Assembly (NCBI GenBank): GCA_016191305.1
Contig: JACPOX010000308.1
Location: forward strand, 1-5,982
Source: Legionella longbeachae
Lineage (GTDB): Bacteria; Pseudomonadota; Gammaproteobacteria; Legionellales; Legionellaceae
DNA length: 5,982 nucleotides
Direction of reading: 5' to 3'
The notes under the pieces are model-generated. The model ran no database searches. It was not told where the DNA came from and worked only from the letters and a program-made list of their open reading frames with translations. Positions within the stretch are counted from its first letter, which is position 1. Every line of letters begins with the position of its first letter. Position numbers and translations under genes: made by a program. This document shows, one piece after another, positions 5,588 to 5,982 of the stretch.

Positions 5588-5982
5588 GTAGTTATACATT
5601 GACGCATGATGAAAAACACGATGATCATGGTCCTGAACAAGGTAAAGGTATTTTAGGATTTATAAAACGCTGGTTATTTACTACAAACCATAAAGATATT
5701 GGTACCCTTTATTTGTGGTTGGCAATGATCAGTTTCTTTTTAGCTGGTGGTATGGCGTTGGTCATACGAGCAGAGCTATTTCAACCAGGTCATCGTTTTG
5801 TTGATCCAAATTTCTTTAATCAAATGACAACCCTTCATGGCTTAATTATGTTATTTGGTGTGGTCATGCCGGCATTTACAGGAATGGCAAATTGGCAAAT
5901 TCCTATGATGATTGGTGCCCCAGATATGGCTCTGCCGCGATTGAATAATTGGAGCTTTTGGATTTTACCTTTTGCTTTCTCA
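5584..5982 (+). CDS. coxA: Cytochrome c oxidase subunit I, N-terminal part (runs off the window)
   Basis: Subunit I holds haem a and the haem a3-CuB centre where oxygen is reduced and protons are pumped. Only the first 133 residues are present, with no stop before the window edge. They include a short His/Asp-rich cytoplasmic leader, the conserved TTNHKDIGTLYLW entry to the first helix, and helix II with the haem a ligand His85 in MTTLHGLIMLFGVVMP. The loop GAPDMALPRLNNWSFW follows, in which Asp114 corresponds to the D-channel entrance aspartate of A-type haem-copper oxidases. CuB ligands and the K-channel lie beyond the edge. The start is fixed by a strong Shine-Dalgarno sequence and the ATGA overlap with coxB. 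The D-channel motif and the haem-c-bearing CoxB together point to an A-family caa3 oxidase. Confidence 0.95.
   Translation, partial: MSSYTLTHDEKHDDHGPEQGKGILGFIKRWLFTTNHKDIGTLYLWLAMISFFLAGGMALVIRAELFQPGHRFVDPNFFNQMTTLHGLIMLFGVVMPAFTGMANWQIPMMIGAPDMALPRLNNWSFWILPFAFS

Overview
The window looks like a chromosomal segment of a gamma-proteobacterium, most probably Legionella or a close relative. The evidence is AT-rich DNA, a eukaryotic-like protein kinase, a DUF1841 protein, and a palindromic intergenic repeat of a kind I recall from Legionella genomes. The genus is inferred from these traits, not proven.

Left part (1-2625, minus strand). A small element with imperfect terminal inverted repeats and an internal palindrome (about 6-149) ends a few bases after the stop of a DUF1841-family gene (158-583). 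A long imperfect hairpin (626-673) separates this gene from an AT-rich eukaryotic-like Ser/Thr protein kinase gene (701-1636). The kinase reading frame stays open for 47 codons upstream of its first in-frame ATG. A Shine-Dalgarno-preceded ATG at 1803 opens a different frame that joins the kinase frame if one base is added. I read this as a gene of about 367 codons with a 5' frameshift. Next comes a LysE/ArgO-type amino-acid exporter (1987-2625), also on the minus strand.

Right part (2756-5982, plus strand). This is a respiratory operon transcribed divergently from the exporter. It starts with a secreted cytochrome c carrying four CXXCH haem sites (2756-4300): two AdhB-like domains followed by two cytochrome c5-like domains. 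After an 81-base gap comes subunit II of a caa3-type cytochrome c oxidase (4382-5587), with a complete CuA site and a C-terminal haem c domain. Subunit I (5584 to the window edge) overlaps it by four bases (ATGA). The likely electron path is respiratory chain donor to multihaem cytochrome (and/or the CoxB haem c) to CuA to haem a and the binuclear centre. The two transcription units share a 130-base intergenic region in which opposing promoter candidates nearly touch.

The points most worth a second look are the frameshifted 5' end of the kinase gene, the tetrahaem cytochrome in which domains 1 and 4 lack the expected axial methionine, and the TIR-bounded palindromic element at the left edge. 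I found no CRISPR array, tRNA, rRNA or transposase gene.
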